From Candidatus Promineofilum glycogenicum (GTDB taxonomy: Bacteria; Chloroflexota; Anaerolineae; Promineifilales; Promineifilaceae), in assembly GCA_016707605.1 (NCBI GenBank), contig JADJHJ010000011.1, forward strand, positions 124,001 to 188,000: a DNA stretch of 64,000 nt. Direction: 5' to 3'. Both the position numbers and the translations under genes were made by a program. The notes below the pieces were generated by a model, which did no database searches, was not told the DNA's origin, and saw only the letters and a list, made by a program, of their open reading frames with translations. Positions within the stretch are counted from its first letter, which is position 1, and every line of letters starts with the position of its first letter. Positions 16,877 to 24,957 of the stretch are shown piece after piece.

Positions 16877-17745
16877 ATGACCCGGCGCAGTGTGGCACTG
16901 ATTGCTTTGACCATGACGCTCCTCTTGGCCGCCTGCGCCGGCAATGGCGCGGCCGACGTTGGCCTTTCGTCCGCATCCGAGGCTGTGGACTCTGCAAATC
17001 GGACAACTACCCCCACCGCTGAGTCCGCAGCCTCAGATGCGGACGCCACAACCGAGGCCGAGTCCCGCCGTCCCACGCGCACCGCACCTCAGATGCGGAC
17101 TGCGCCGGGGCTGGCTCCGCAGCCCCAGATGCGGACGCCACCGCCACGCCGCTGCCCCTGGCCACCCGCGTCGGCTCCGAATACGTACTGCTATTACCGC
17201 GCGAAGACGCCGTGCCCACTGACTGGGCTATGAGTCCACCGCCCGACTTCCAAACGCGCACCCCAGGGCCAGACGACACCTACCGCTTCGCCTGCCGCGA
17301 CCTGCCGGCGCGTAGTATCGGCATCGCCACCGTCGGCTATCGCCACCTGGACGGCCTGCCCAGCGTGGCCATCGAGTACGTTGTTTACGCCTCGGCCGAC
17401 GCCGCCGAAGCCGCCCTGGCCGACATGCGCGCCGCGGCCGAGGAGTGCGGCGACTTCGCCATCGGCCAGGGCAATAACGCCACGGCGGCGACGCTGGCCC
17501 CGCTGGCGTTCGCCGCGTTGGGCGACGATCACTTCGCCGCCGCGCTGAGCACCCGCAGCGACACCTCCGGCGACCTGCTGACCCATCTGGTCAAGGTGCG
17601 CCAGGGGCACGTGGTCATCGGCATCAGCCACACCGCCTACGCCGACGGAGCTACGCCCGACGCGGCCCTGACCCGCGCTCTGGCCGAGCAAGCGGTCAAC
17701 AACCTGCGCCACGGCCCCGCCCCCACCGGCCCCAGCGCCAATTAA
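16877..17745 (+). CDS. Lipoprotein of unknown function, frameshifted in a repeat-made linker
   Basis: ATG at 16877 after GGAG opens a lipoprotein signal (TLLLAACAGN). A Thr/Ser/Ala-rich linker follows, built from copies of CCTCAGATGCGGAC. Between about 17060 and 17090 the frame moves by one base. The frame from about 17086 on (SDADATATPL-like, then VGSEYVLLLPREDAVPTD, YRFACRDLPARSIGIATVG) continues to 17745 as a globular domain of about 190 residues that I do not recognise. One added base restores a 289-residue lipoprotein. Either a repeat copy or an indel broke it, or the assembly is wrong there. A separate start at 17212 for the globular part is possible but would lose export. Confidence 0.65.
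16970..17152. repeat. CCTCAGATGCGGAC repeats inside coding sequence
   Basis: Units lie at about 16970-16995 (inverted and degenerate), 17030-17050, 17084-17102 and 17130-17150. The unit length is not a multiple of three, so each added copy can shift the reading frame, and the frame change of the host gene falls among them. Confidence 0.7.
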
Positions 17746-17747
17746 GA

Positions 17748-17863
17748 GTTGAGAGGAACGCGGAGAAACGCCGAGGAGCGCCGAGAGACGCGGAGGAAGA
17801 AATGTAGTTCTTTCTCTGCGTCTCTCAGCGCTCCTCTGCATCTCTCTGCGTTCCTCTCTTCTT
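17748..17863. repeat. GACGCAGAGA-type hairpin element, copy 1
   Basis: Arms of about 45 nt (GAGAGGAACGCGGAGAAACG going out and CTCTGCGTCTCTCAGCGCTC coming back) surround a short loop, AAGAAATGTAGTTCTT. It fills the entire space between two convergent genes and would serve as a terminator for both. Confidence 0.8.
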
Positions 17864-19663
17864 CTACCGCCACACTTCCCGCAGGTTGTCGCGGATCATG
17901 TAGATGACGATCAGCGCCAGCCCGCCGATGATGATCCACTGCCAGAACTCAACGAACAGGATGACAGCGCAGACGACGGCCAGGGCGATGATCGTTGAAA
18001 GGAGAAAGCGGGCCAGACGACCGCGGGCCAGGGCGTCAACCGCCCCAAAGACAAGGGCCGCGGCCAGCGCCCAGCCAATCCAGTGCGACGGCGTAGCCAC
18101 GATCAGGTAGCCGAAGGCCATCAGGGCCAGCGCGCCGCTGACGGCGGCCCAGACCTCAATCGCCCGCCGCTGCATCACCGGCGGCGTCGGGTGGTGGGGG
18201 TGCTTCAGATGGGCCGCCGGTGGGCCGAAGTCGCCGCGCTCGATCCGCGTCCGATAGTCCGACAGCGCCAGCCGCGTCTCGCCCAACTCCGTCTCGCGCG
18301 CCACCAACGCCTGAAACTCCGCCTGCCGCGCCGCCAACTCCTTGGAGCGCACATCGTGTAGGGCGCTAAAGTAGTCGGTGGCCTTCAGCGCCTCTACGTC
18401 CAGGGCCACATCGCGCAACAGTTCGCGCTCCGTCGCGATCCGGCTGCGCAACTGGCGCAGTTCGGCCTCAACCTCAGCGATGCGTTCGTCCAGCTCGGCC
18501 GGCAGTTCGCTGGGCGGGAAGAGCTTGTCCACGCCGGCCCAGCCCAGCGGATTGTACCACGACATGCGAATGCTGCCGTCGCGGTTGTACTTGGGGCCGG
18601 ACGGCGCGCGCTCGCCGCCGAAGCGGTCTTGCGTGTCCAGCCCCCACAGGCCGCGATAGTTATTGGCCCAGGCCACATCGTCGTCGATAGGAATAGGCGT
18701 CCACTCGATCGGTTGGCCGGGGCCGATGGCCAGGCCGTCGCCGCGAGCGTAGTCGACAAAGGGCACGCTGATCAGTTGCTCGATGCGCCGGGTGGCGGCT
18801 TCCGGGTCGCCCTGGCGCAACGTTTCGATCCAGAACCGGCGCACGCCGTTGAGCACGCTCTTGACCGGGGTCAGGAACGACGGCTCGATGTTCATCATGT
18901 ATTCGCCCGGCTCGAAGTAGCTGCCGTGCGAACCGGCCCCGGCGAAGATGATCGGGTGGTTGCCTTCCTTATAGAGGAGCGGGTCGTCGAAGCGGCGGCG
19001 CAACTCGTCGCCCTGGTAGTCGTGAGCGGCATAGGCGACCCACATCGGCCGCGTCGTCCCGTCCGGCTGCTGATAGAGATAGACGAACGCCTGCTCCCAG
19101 TCGGCCTCGTGGTCATTGACGCCATAGAAGCCGGAGCGCCAGTTGTTCATGGTGTAGAAGAACAGGTATTGCAGGACGATCCAGCCGCCCTCGCGCACGA
19201 CGCGGCCGTAGTAGACGTAGCGCGGGTCGCGCTGGTTCAGTTGGCGCGTCTCGATCTCGGCCGCCGCCGACGTGCCGCCGGGCAGTGTGCCGCGCAGCAG
19301 CAGCGACAGGTCGAAGAAGGCGTCGCCGATGCGCGAGATGAGCGGCACGCGGGCCAGCCGGCCGGGGGCCTTGAACTCCGGCCGCTCAGGGCGATTCATC
19401 CAGCGCTGATACTCCAGCGGCGACAACGGCTCGCGCACGAAGCGCAGATAGAGCACGTGGCCGGCCGGCAGCGTGTCATACGTGGCCAGCTTTTCCAGCG
19501 TTAGCTCCCCTTCGGGAACCAGCTCCACCGGCTTCTTGTCGGCCGTCAACTCCCATAGGCTGCACGCCCGCACGTACTCATCCACGGCGCGGGGGAAGAA
19601 CAGCTCGCCGTGGGTGAAGCGCATGATCGGCTCGTATTGGCGCAGCAGGTCGAGATCGCTCAT
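17864..19663 (-). CDS. VPS62-like domain membrane protein
   Basis: A 599-residue protein. The N-terminal two thirds carry VPS62/necrosis-protein-like landmarks: YEPIMRFTHGELFFP at the start, YYGRVVREGGWIVLQYLFFY, NDHEADWEQAFVYL and AGAGSHGSYFEPGEYM. Residues about 395-470 form a coiled coil. The last ~110 residues contain four or five hydrophobic helices, ending in a short basic tail. VPS62 in yeast affects vacuolar trafficking, and the biochemical role in bacteria is unknown. The start overlaps the stop of the upstream small membrane protein (ATGA), so they probably act together at the membrane. Confidence 0.75.
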   Translation of the reverse strand: MSDLDLLRQYEPIMRFTHGELFFPRAVDEYVRACSLWELTADKKPVELVPEGELTLEKLATYDTLPAGHVLYLRFVREPLSPLEYQRWMNRPERPEFKAPGRLARVPLISRIGDAFFDLSLLLRGTLPGGTSAAAEIETRQLNQRDPRYVYYGRVVREGGWIVLQYLFFYTMNNWRSGFYGVNDHEADWEQAFVYLYQQPDGTTRPMWVAYAAHDYQGDELRRRFDDPLLYKEGNHPIIFAGAGSHGSYFEPGEYMMNIEPSFLTPVKSVLNGVRRFWIETLRQGDPEAATRRIEQLISVPFVDYARGDGLAIGPGQPIEWTPIPIDDDVAWANNYRGLWGLDTQDRFGGERAPSGPKYNRDGSIRMSWYNPLGWAGVDKLFPPSELPAELDERIAEVEAELRQLRSRIATERELLRDVALDVEALKATDYFSALHDVRSKELAARQAEFQALVARETELGETRLALSDYRTRIERGDFGPPAAHLKHPHHPTPPVMQRRAIEVWAAVSGALALMAFGYLIVATPSHWIGWALAAALVFGAVDALARGRLARFLLSTIIALAVVCAVILFVEFWQWIIIGGLALIVIYMIRDNLREVWR

Positions 19664-20148
19664 GGTTGCGTCTCCTCGCCCGGCGCGCGGCGCTCGAAGA
19701 CCAACTGGACGCTACGCTCATTCAAATAGAAGACGGCCAGCACGTGGATGGCCATGTTCAGGTAGATCGGCGTGCCCTCCAGGTAGTTCCAGATGTTGTA
19801 GACCAGGCCGACGCCGATGAGCACCATGGCCGACACCCACGCCTGGCGCTGGCGAAACCACAAACCAACGGCGGTGAGGACGGTGACAAAGATGATGGCG
19901 AAGTTGATCGCCACCAGGACGTCGGCATCGCGGAAGAACAACCGCGGCAGCCCTGACAGGCTGGAACTCTCCGGGATGAACTCGGCGATCTGCACCAGCA
20001 AGGTGGTCGGCAGGCCAAAGCGCAGGCGCACGATGTCGAAGGCGGCCACCGCGCCAAAGAGCACAAACAGAAAGATGATAGCGTAGACGCCGAACGGCCG
20101 CCGGCCGACCTCGCGCAACTCAGGATGCACCGGCTGACTTGTCGTCAT
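19660..20148 (-). CDS. Four-helix membrane protein of unknown function
   Basis: A 162-residue protein from ATG at 20148, chosen because AGGAGG stands 8 nt before it; the reading frame extends to 20220 without such a site. Four hydrophobic helices are visible (about 22-45, 74-100, 104-122 and 125-145), with short polar ends and no catalytic motif. It overlaps the VPS62-like gene by 4 nt and is the first gene of that pair. Partner or localisation factor for the VPS62-like protein is inference. Confidence 0.75.
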   Translation of the reverse strand: MTTSQPVHPELREVGRRPFGVYAIIFLFVLFGAVAAFDIVRLRFGLPTTLLVQIAEFIPESSSLSGLPRLFFRDADVLVAINFAIIFVTVLTAVGLWFRQRQAWVSAMVLIGVGLVYNIWNYLEGTPIYLNMAIHVLAVFYLNERSVQLVFERRAPGEETQP

Positions 20149-20329
20149 AGACCTCCTGGACACAGGGCCGGGAATAGAACTCAGCCCGACAACAGGCGTG
20201 ATTATACCGAACGTTACCACAAAAGCTTTGCCGCCGGTGGAAGGCTTAATAATAGGTCAATCTACCTAAAAGCCGCGACGGATCGCCCAATGTCGCCTTA
20301 GAAATGCACCAACAATAGGGCGAGAGATC

Positions 20330-20358
20330 TTGCCCGCCGCGCCGGTTTGTGCCACAAT
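20330..20358 (+). promoter_or_regulatory. Putative promoter of the LysM gene
   Basis: TTGCCC (20330-20335), a 17-nt spacer and CACAAT (20353-20358) lie about 50 nt before the ATG at 20409. A similar TTGCCC -35 precedes the MFS gene at 50285. Confidence 0.35.
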
Positions 20359-20408
20359 CCAGCCCGTTTGCAGACGATCACATCGAAGACAGGTTGACAC
20401 GAAACGAT

Positions 20409-21539
20409 ATGACAACGAAACGACTCATTTCCCTTTTGCTTCTGCTGCCGCTGCTGGTGCTCGGCGTCGGGGTGGCGCGGGCGGATACGATCCACGTCGT
20501 ACAGCCCGGCGACACACTCTACGAAATCGCCCAGCTCTACGGCGTCAGTATGGAAGAGATCGCCGCGGCCAATAACCTGCCCAACATCCGCGCCGTCATG
20601 CTCGGTTTCCCGCTGGTCATTCCCGGTGTCGATGGCCCGCTGGGCGCGCCGACGCCTACCCCCGGCCCCGCCACGCCGCGCCCGACCCGCACCTACACCG
20701 TGCCGGCCAGCGCCGTGGCCACTGATGGCGGCGTCATCCACACCGTCGCGCCGGGCGATACGCTGTTCAGCATCTCGATGACCTACAACATCCTGATGTC
20801 GGCCATCGTCGAGGCCAACGACCTGGCCAACCCGCGCGTCGTCGCGATTGGCTCCAAGGTATTCGTCCCCGGCGCGTCGCTGGCCGGGCGGGCCGGCTCA
20901 GCTACGCCCACGCCCCGGCCGGGTGCCGCGGCCCCGCCTTCGGCCGCCCCCGTCAGCGGCGCTAACCTGTTCAAGAACGGCGACTTCGAGGGCGACTGGT
21001 ACTTCTACCTCTACAACGAGCTACAGGTTCCCACCGGCTGGCAACTGGCCACCGACGAAGGCCCCAACACGCTCGACCCCGGCTCCGGCGGCTTGTTCAA
21101 CCGGCCGGAAGTGCGCGTTGTGGGCACGAATCAGTTGCCGCCCAACGAGTGGGACTGGTTCGTCATCGACGGCACCAAGGCGGTCAAGGTCTTCAAGGGC
21201 GGCGCGCCGACGGCCTTCAGCATGTTCCAGGACGTGTACCTGCAACCCGGCCGCTACCGGATGACGCTCAACTTCTTCCCCGACATCGTCGCCGACTATA
21301 ACCAGGGCGGCGAGCGCAGTTGGAACACTCACCCGCTGGCGGGCGAAGTCAGCATCATCCACAACAACGGCGGCACGAACTGGTCGGCCGTCACCGCCGG
21401 CCAGAAGAACAGCCGCGTCTACGAGTTCACCGTCAGCCAGGCCGGCGCCCATCGCCTCGGCGCGGCCTTCCGCAATCGCTTCGAGACAGCCAACAACGGC
21501 TGGTTCCTCGACAATTGGCGGCTGGAGCGCATCGGGTAA
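20409..21539 (+). CDS. Secreted protein with two LysM domains and a C-terminal jelly-roll-like domain
   Basis: A 376-residue protein from ATG at 20409. The signal peptide (about 1-25, ending ARA) is followed by LysM 1 (27-73, HVVQPGDTLYEIAQLYGV) and LysM 2 (109-155, HTVAPGDTLFSISMTYNI), separated by a PTPTPGP linker. LysM binds peptidoglycan or other GlcNAc polymers. Residues about 185-376 (NLFKNGDFEGDW, VFKGGAPTAFSMFQDVYL, GWFLDNWRLERI) look like a carbohydrate-binding beta-sandwich. It is probably wall-bound. The frame extends upstream to 20349 but only adds residues before the signal peptide. Confidence 0.88.
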   Translation: MTTKRLISLLLLLPLLVLGVGVARADTIHVVQPGDTLYEIAQLYGVSMEEIAAANNLPNIRAVMLGFPLVIPGVDGPLGAPTPTPGPATPRPTRTYTVPASAVATDGGVIHTVAPGDTLFSISMTYNILMSAIVEANDLANPRVVAIGSKVFVPGASLAGRAGSATPTPRPGAAAPPSAAPVSGANLFKNGDFEGDWYFYLYNELQVPTGWQLATDEGPNTLDPGSGGLFNRPEVRVVGTNQLPPNEWDWFVIDGTKAVKVFKGGAPTAFSMFQDVYLQPGRYRMTLNFFPDIVADYNQGGERSWNTHPLAGEVSIIHNNGGTNWSAVTAGQKNSRVYEFTVSQAGAHRLGAAFRNRFETANNGWFLDNWRLERIG

Positions 21540-21632
21540 AGACCTCACGCAAAGAAAGCAAAGGCGCCAAGAAAAAGGAAGGTTCTTCCTGCTTTCTTCC
21601 TTGGCGTTCTTAGCGCCTTTGCGTGAGTCTTA
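21538..21632. terminator. Long bidirectional hairpin between convergent genes
   Basis: CTCACGCAAAGAAAGCAAAGG on the left pairs with CCTTTGCGTGAG on the right (21618-21628), with further imperfect pairing inside (GGCGCCAAGAA with TTCTTAGCGCC). It ends the LysM gene and the SRAP gene. The CGCAAAGGCGC wording suggests a further repeat family. Confidence 0.65.
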
Positions 21633-22298
21633 TGCCGCCAGGGGAGCGATGCAGTCGGCGGTGTCGTTCTGGGGGCGGTTGACGGCCGTGCTGACCGGGT
21701 AGGCGGCCAGCATTTCCGGCGCGAAGGGCCGTAGCAGGTGGTTCAACTGATCCAGCGCCGTTGCCGGATCGAGCCACATGTCATAGTCGGCCGGGTCAAG
21801 GATGACCGGCATCCGGTTGTGGATCGGCTCCATCAGCGTGTTGGGCGTCGTCGTCAGGATGGTGCACGTCTCCAGTTCGCCGCCGTCGGGCGCGTGCCAC
21901 ACCTCCCACAGCCCGGCCAATGACAGCAGCCCGCCATCGGCGGCGTGGATGTGCATCGGCTGCTTGCGCCCGTCCGTGGCCTGCCACTCATAGAAGCCGC
22001 TGGTCGGGATGAGGCAGCGGCGGCGCTTGAAGGCGGCGCGGAAGGCGGGCTTGTCGGCCGCCGTCTCGGCCCGGGCGTTGATCATCTTGGAGCCGAGCGA
22101 CGGGTCTTTCGACCAGGACGGGATTAAACCCCACTGGAAGTGGGTCAGTTGCCGCGCCCCGGCGTGGCCGAGGCGCACGGCGGCCACGGGCTGCGTGGGA
22201 GCGATGTTGTAGCGCGGGGCGATGAAGGGCACTTCGGGCAACTGGTAGTGCGCCGCCACCTCTTCCCCGGTGGCGACCAAAGCAAATCGTCCGCACAT
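21630..22298 (-). CDS. SRAP domain protein (YedK/HMCES family)
   Basis: A 222-residue protein starting MCGRFALVA; after Met removal Cys2 is the residue that crosslinks abasic sites in single-stranded DNA. Other family residues are present: PRYNIAPTQ, INARAET (Asn), TSGFYEWQ (Glu) and PIHNRMPVIL (His). It shields abasic sites at replication forks. The start is fixed by Cys2; the upstream extension of the frame to 22418 is translated repeat sequence. The length is normal for the family. Confidence 0.93.
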   Translation of the reverse strand: MCGRFALVATGEEVAAHYQLPEVPFIAPRYNIAPTQPVAAVRLGHAGARQLTHFQWGLIPSWSKDPSLGSKMINARAETAADKPAFRAAFKRRRCLIPTSGFYEWQATDGRKQPMHIHAADGGLLSLAGLWEVWHAPDGGELETCTILTTTPNTLMEPIHNRMPVILDPADYDMWLDPATALDQLNHLLRPFAPEMLAAYPVSTAVNRPQNDTADCIAPLAA

Positions 22299-22311
22299 GG
22301 TACTACTCCTT

Positions 22312-22424
22312 TTTGAGAGGGACGCAGAGAGACGCAGAGAAGCACAGAGAGACGCAGAGATTAAGACCTTTCTTCCTCTGCGTCCCTCCGCGCTCCTCTG
22401 CGTTTCTCCGCGTCCCACTGATTT
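22312..22424. repeat. GACGCAGAGA-type hairpin element, copy 2
   Basis: The left arm GAGAGGGACGCAGAGAGACG is mirrored by CTCTGCGTTTCTCCGCGTCC, with loop ATTAAGACCTTTCTT. It lies between the SRAP start and the pentapeptide gene stop. Confidence 0.8.
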
Positions 22425-24023
22425 TACACCATAGGCTCGCGCAAGGCTTCTGGGCGGGCGGCGGCGGCGCGGGCCAGCGCGCCGGAGGAGAGGGGGTCGA
22501 AGCCGGACGGCCAGCGCGTGTTGCTGTCGTAGCGCGCCCCGGTCAGGTTGGTGTCTTGCAGGTTCGTCTCGCGCAGGTCGGCGCCAACGAGGTTCGACTC
22601 GCGCAGGTCGGTGTTGCGCAGATTGGCCCGCCGCAAATCCGCCCCGCCCAGGTCAGCCAGCCACAGCTTGGCCGCGCGCAAATCGGCCCCGTTCAGGTTG
22701 GCCTCGCGCAGGTTGGCCCCGGCCAGGTCGGCCCGGCTCAGGTCGCGCTGCATGGCCCCCTGGTTGACGATCTCCCACACCAGCCGCCACTTGGGGTCGA
22801 TCTGCGTCAGTTCGCTGACGACCGTGTTGCGCAGGTCGGTCCAGCTCATCTTGGCCCGGCTGAAGTCGGCCTTTGGTCAGGTCAGCGCCGTTGAGCGTGG
22901 CCCCGCTGAGGTTGGCCTCGCGGGCGTCAGCCCCAACGAGCGTGGCCCGGCTCAGGTTAGCCCCGCTGAGGTTGGCCCCGCTCAGGTCAGTTCCCGACAA
23001 ATCGGAGCGTGACAGGTTGGCCTTGGTCAGACTGGCCCGGCTCAGATCAGCCCGGCTCAGATCGGCCTCGGTCAAATCAACCTCGCGCAAATCGCGCCCG
23101 GCCGCGCCGCGATTGACGATCTCCCACGTCAGCCGCCACTTGTCATCAAGTTGGGTGCGGTCGTCAATGCGCGCCTTGGCCAGCTTGGCCCGGCGCAGGT
23201 CGGCGCGGGTCAGTCGAGCGCCGGCCAGGTCGGTCTCCCACAGGCGGGCGGCGCGCAGGTCGGCCCCCCACAGGTCGGCGTCGCGCAAGTCGGCCCGGCT
23301 CAGGTCGCGCCCGGCCGCGCCGTGGTTAACGACCTCCCAGGCCGTGCGCCACTTCAAATCGAGGTGGGTGGCCTCGTCGAGCACCATGCCGGCCAGGTCG
23401 GCCTGGTTTAGGTCGGCCCCGGTCAGGTCGGCCCCGGTGACGATGGCGTGACTGAGGTCGGCCCCGGTCAAGTCGGCCCCGGCCAGATTGGCCCCGGCCA
23501 GCACAGCGCGCTTCAGGTCGGCGGCGGCCAGATTGGCCCCGGCCAGGTTGGCGTCGCTCAGGTTCGCTTCCTGCAAGTTGGCCTGCTTCAGGTTGGCGTC
23601 GCGCAGATCGGCCCCGGTCAGATCAAAGCCGCGCAGCAGAGCCTGGCGCAAATTCGCCCCGCGGGCGTTTTTGTCGGCCGCCAGCCGCTCGCGTAGGGCG
23701 ACCACGTCCGGCCCCTGGCCGTTATCGACCGGCGCGGCGGGTAGGGCAACAGCGGGCGGGGCTTCGGGCCGCTCGGCCAAGAAGCGCGTCAGCGTCGCCT
23801 GCTGCTGCTCTTGCTGCTCGTGCAGCGACGAGCGCAGCGTGCGCACCTGCTCTTCATAGAGGTCTTTCTGCGCCTTGGTCTGGTTGTCGAACTGGCGTTG
23901 GGTGGAGCGGCGAATGGCCGACGCGATGAGGGCGGCGATGATGCCGGCCACCACCAGCGCGACAAGACCGCCGATGACGGTGAACAAGATTGCCTGGCCT
24001 GCGTTCATGGAATACGTCTCCAA
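22424..24023 (-). CDS. Membrane-anchored pentapeptide-repeat protein (one frameshift)
   Basis: Residues about 8-37 are a transmembrane helix, residues 45-85 a coiled coil, and from about 120 on A(D/N)LxxAxLxxA pentapeptide repeats form a long beta-helix. The repeats are interrupted three times by a linker of about 25 residues with the core KWR-x-x-WE-V/I-VN-x-GA-x-x-RDL, so the protein is modular. At 22870-22871 one extra C (on the plus strand) turns AAAGCC into AAAGGCC and breaks the frame; the remainder (MSWTDLRNTVVSELTQIDPK on) continues the pattern to 22424. Without that base the protein has about 532 residues. The function of such proteins is usually unknown. Confidence 0.82.
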
Positions 24024-24048
24024 TCGGTGTCGAGCAAGATGCTCTGAG

Positions 24049-24098
24049 CCGCATGCTCTGAGCAGGATGCTGCCAGCAGTATGCTCCCATGAGCTTAG
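24049..24098. repeat. Imperfect ATGCTCTGAGC tandem units
   Basis: ATGCTCTGAGCCGC, ATGCTCTGAGCAGG, ATGCTGCCAGCAGT and ATGCTCCCATGAGC follow each other with a period of about 14-17 nt just upstream of the pentapeptide-repeat gene. They may be protein-binding sites or a simple repeat. Confidence 0.5.
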
Positions 24099-24262
24099 TG
24101 CTCATTCTAGCACGAACGGCCGCCGGCGGGACTATTCGATTGGAGAAATTACGGCCTTGTCACGCCCTCTTTGCCCAATTTTCACGGCGCGATCACGCCG
24201 CGCGCCGAACGAACCCGGTCGCTGCCGGCCGGGAGGCGATCATCGGGCACGCTGGGACCGAC

Positions 24263-24529
24263 TCAACTGTAGCGCATGCGCATGAAGGGCTTCTGGCGGT
24301 CACAGGGATGGTCGCCATCCTGGTGCTGCCAGTAGTAGCTGTTGCCACTGTTGGCCATCAGCCGGCGCACGCGCAGGAAGACGATCCCCCCGCACTTGGG
24401 GCAAATCGCCTGGGTAGGCGCTGCCTGAGACGCTGCAACGACGGCACCGCAAGACGATACTGCTGTCTTCACGGGCTTTTCTCCTGTCTCTGGCCCAAGG
24501 CAACGTGTAGCCGACGCGACGAGGTTCAT
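24263..24529 (-). CDS. Small putative zinc-binding protein
   Basis: An 88-residue reading frame from ATG at 24529 (a longer start at 24571 exists). The C-terminal half has ICPKCGGIVFLRVRRLM and then WQHQDGDHPCDR, giving a possible Cys-x2-Cys ... His-x5-His-x-Cys metal site. The N-terminal half is low-complexity and less convincing. The gene stands alone between the pentapeptide gene and the zinc-ribbon operon. I do not recognise the family, and it may be a chance frame. Confidence 0.4.
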   Translation of the reverse strand: MNLVASATRCLGPETGEKPVKTAVSSCGAVVAASQAAPTQAICPKCGGIVFLRVRRLMANSGNSYYWQHQDGDHPCDRQKPFMRMRYS

Positions 24530-24957
24530 CTGACCGGCACTAAGGCGCGGCCGAACCGGGTCGGTCTCCACCGGGCAACCAGGCTGCTCTCTGCGTTGCC
24601 TTGGATGTTATTCACGATGTGGTACTTCAAGCTTGGTGATCCAAGTAAAAGGTACTATAGCATACTGTAAACTGTTTGACAATAACGAAGTCGTCTATTT
24701 TACTTATAGATACCGGTCTGAATGTAAAAAATAGCCGGCTTTTTAGCAGTCTATCAGGATTAACAGGCGACCAGGCGCTATTCGGCGGAAATGCGAGTTA
24801 GGGTCGCCTACCTGTCAGGTCGATGCACGCTCAGCGACTACTGAAAAGCCCCGGTTATTAGTGGCACATCCGACCCGGTGCGTCTACAATAGATAGTGGA
24901 GTTGGGGACCGCGCCCAACAGCGGCGCGATCAGGGCCTTAACCGACAGGAGGTTTTC
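24530..24957. other. Long AT-richer intergenic region
   Basis: No convincing gene. From about 24600 to 24790 the base composition falls well below the window average, with runs such as AAAAGGTACTATAGC and TGAATGTAAAAAATAG. This may be transferred DNA or the regulatory region of the operon at 24958. A TACAAT box lies at 24885-24890. Confidence 0.5.
24885..24890 (+). promoter_or_regulatory. -10-like TACAAT of the zinc-ribbon operon
   Basis: TACAAT stands 67 nt before the first ATG of the operon, with a weak TGGCAC at the -35 distance (24862-24867). GACAGGAGG forms the ribosome site just before the ATG. Confidence 0.35.

Noticed and set aside
20298..20741. 147-codon minus-strand open frame over the LysM gene start
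   Set aside because: It has no family likeness and covers the promoter and signal peptide of the LysM gene.
22312..22424. CRISPR array from repeated GACGCAGAGA words
   Set aside because: There are no constant-length spacers or direct repeats with unique spacers, and no cas genes; the words form one inverted hairpin.
22865..22880. Programmed ribosomal frameshift in the pentapeptide gene
   Set aside because: There is no slippery heptamer with a downstream pseudoknot; a single extra base in a GC run explains it, and similar shifts recur in unrelated genes.
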